The notes under the pieces were generated by a model. The model did no database searches and had not been told where the DNA came from. It worked only from the letters and a program-made list of their open reading frames with translations. From NCBI RefSeq assembly GCF_009720865.1, contig NZ_WNLA01000004.1, positions 310,001 to 374,000 of the forward strand: a DNA stretch of 64,000 nucleotides. The letters are read 5' to 3'. The position numbers and the translations under genes are program-made. The first letter of the stretch is position 1; every line of letters begins with the position of its first letter. Source of the stretch: Pseudoduganella ginsengisoli (lineage in GTDB: Bacteria; Pseudomonadota; Gammaproteobacteria; Burkholderiales; Burkholderiaceae_D). Shown here one piece after another: positions 62,955 through 64,000 of this stretch.

Positions 62955-63848
62955 GTGGCTGAATTTTCTTTATCGCAAGAAGAAATTGATTTTTTCCATG
63001 CAAATGGTTACCTGAAGCCGTTCAAGGTTTATGAAAAAGAAGAAGCGGAGGAAATGTGGGACAACATTTTCGAAGAGCTGGTTAGCACGGAAAGCAAGAT
63101 CTACACGCCCAACAAATACCATTATGACCGCCATCTTGACTTGAATTTGCTGACGGATCACGCCACCAATCCCAAGATCATCCACCGGCTCGCCAGCCTG
63201 ATGGGCAATGACATCTTCTTGTGGCGTACCGAAGTGTTTTCCAAGTCCCCGGGCGACAAGGGAACCGAATGGCACCAGGTGGAAAACTTCGCCTATGCCA
63301 ACAATAAGGTGCCGCAATTGATCCCGAATGAGAAAAGCGAGTGGGGCATCGTCTTGACGGTCTGGACTGCGTGGACCGAGTGCACCAAGGAAAACGGCTG
63401 CCTGAAATTCCAGCCCGGCACGCACAAGCGCATGTATTTCGATGAGAGCAAGACGTTCGAAAAGAATTTCGACTACGACAGCACCGGTTTCTATGGCTAT
63501 ACCTTCGCCGACCTGAAATACGACAAGGATTGGGAACCCAATGAGGACGACGCCGTTTACATGGAAATGCAGGCCGGCGAGGCCGTCATCTTCACCACCC
63601 GTTGCATCCATGGTTCCGCCCCGAACACCAGCACGGATTCGCGCCGCTACAGCACCAACGCGCGCTACGTGAAAGGCAGCACCCAGATCTTCCCAGGCAT
63701 GACCAGCGTGACTGACCACGGCGAACACTACAACCTGGACAAGTACGCGTCCGTGCTGGTTGCCGGCGAAGACCGTTTCGGCCACAACAAGCGGACCGAC
63801 GTCAATCTGAACGGCCATCAATTCCGCCACCACCGTATCGGCGGCTAA
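62955..63848 (+). CDS. SyrB2-type Fe(II)/2-oxoglutarate enzyme (chlorinating-enzyme family), HxV metal site
   Basis: 297 aa from a GTG with GAGGAG upstream. The text follows the chlorinating-enzyme family: SPGDKGTEWHQVENFAYAN, GIVLTVWTAWTECTKENGCLKFQPGTHKRM, AGEAVIFTTRCIHGSAPN and RRYSTNARYV. His107 and His219 fit the two metal histidines, and Arg231 and Arg237 fit the 2-oxoglutarate and anion-binding arginines. The third ligand, Asp or Glu in hydroxylases and Ala or Gly in halogenases, is Val109 (His107-Gln-Val109). Without a carboxylate the iron could bind a halide. The substrate is unknown; no carrier protein or NRPS is in view. Hydroxylation or no activity cannot be excluded. Confidence 0.85.
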   Translation: MAEFSLSQEEIDFFHANGYLKPFKVYEKEEAEEMWDNIFEELVSTESKIYTPNKYHYDRHLDLNLLTDHATNPKIIHRLASLMGNDIFLWRTEVFSKSPGDKGTEWHQVENFAYANNKVPQLIPNEKSEWGIVLTVWTAWTECTKENGCLKFQPGTHKRMYFDESKTFEKNFDYDSTGFYGYTFADLKYDKDWEPNEDDAVYMEMQAGEAVIFTTRCIHGSAPNTSTDSRRYSTNARYVKGSTQIFPGMTSVTDHGEHYNLDKYASVLVAGEDRFGHNKRTDVNLNGHQFRHHRIGG

Positions 63849-63860
63849 TTCCCCGGCGCC

Positions 63861-63898
63861 CAGCATCCCTTCGCCGCAGCCGCCAGCGGGATGCTGGG
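63861..63898 (+). terminator. Hairpin after the oxygenase gene
   Basis: Perfect 10-bp stem CCAGCATCCC / GGGATGCTGG, flanked by GGCGCC on the left and right, 12 bp after the stop. No T tract. From 63899 to the window end no gene is visible. Confidence 0.55.
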
Positions 63899-64000
63899 AT
63901 ACCGGCGCCACAACGCCATGCTTGACATCGACGTGATCCACCAATAGCACCGATGAAATCGAACCCAGGCCGCCACAGGGCCGGCCACGGGCCATAGCGC

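Overview
The window reads as chromosome of a betaproteobacterium of the Burkholderiales, most like Oxalobacteraceae (Massilia, Duganella or Janthinobacterium type). This rests on high GC, the gene order rpmF-plsX-fabH-fabD-fabG-acpP-fabF, then rpoE-mucD-lepA-lepB-rnc-era-recO-pdxJ-acpS-uvrC-pgsA, and the presence of PEP-CTERM exported proteins, EAL/HDOD and HD-GYP proteins. The genus is inferred; no rRNA gene is present to test it.

Positions 1-24.2 kb hold housekeeping and accessory genes: an AlkZ/YcaQ-like glycosylase (5' end outside), a DUF2804 protein, a degenerate PatZ-like protein acyltransferase, a DUF349 protein, moaE, clpB, an aldehyde-dehydrogenase-fold protein without its catalytic cysteine, a winged-helix/ATPase/TPR regulator, an AraC regulator divergent from an MFS exporter, aceA, an RlmJ methyltransferase with a long Arg/Gly tail, an EAL-HDOD protein, an RsmI-like methyltransferase and a Maf pyrophosphatase.

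Positions 24.3-31.1 kb hold the fatty-acid synthesis cluster (yceD-rpmF-plsX-fabH-fabD-fabG-acpP-fabF). Positions 31.3-44.2 kb continue with a YgfX-like protein, sigma-E (without rseA or rseB), a DegP/MucD protease, a glutaredoxin-like protein, LepA, signal peptidase I, DUF4845, RNase III, Era, RecO, PdxJ, AcpS, UvrC and PgsA. Many of these genes overlap or nearly touch, as in operons.

Positions 44.2-45.0 kb hold a strong promoter followed by five identical tRNA-Gly(GCC) genes and one tRNA-Cys(GCA), closed by a terminator. The next 7 kb is a decay and rearrangement zone. A truncated group II intron sits directly after the terminator. An RHS core fragment with a displaced, lower-GC orphan cassette follows, then an intact HD-GYP phosphodiesterase, a CheW/chemoreceptor chimeric remnant, an intact chemoreceptor and a DksA-type zinc-finger fragment.

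Positions 52.4-61.5 kb, all on the minus strand, are the most novel stretch. Two coupled FNR-type regulators, each keeping four candidate Fe-S cysteines, lie downstream of an exported-protein operon. That operon has an exported protein of unknown function, a caspase-fold putative peptidase ending in dockerin-like repeats, a PEP-CTERM protein with a cohesin-like body, and a beta-propeller protein ending in dockerin-like repeats. A HAF-repeat PEP-CTERM protein lies upstream. The combination suggests a cellulosome-like cohesin/dockerin surface complex anchored through PEP-CTERM sorting; this is inference.

At 62.0-63.9 kb, after an AT-rich gap, a CysE-type serine acetyltransferase is followed by a SyrB2-type Fe(II)/2-oxoglutarate enzyme. 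Its facial-triad carboxylate is replaced by valine (His-Gln-Val), which points to a halogenase-like or otherwise unusual oxygenase.
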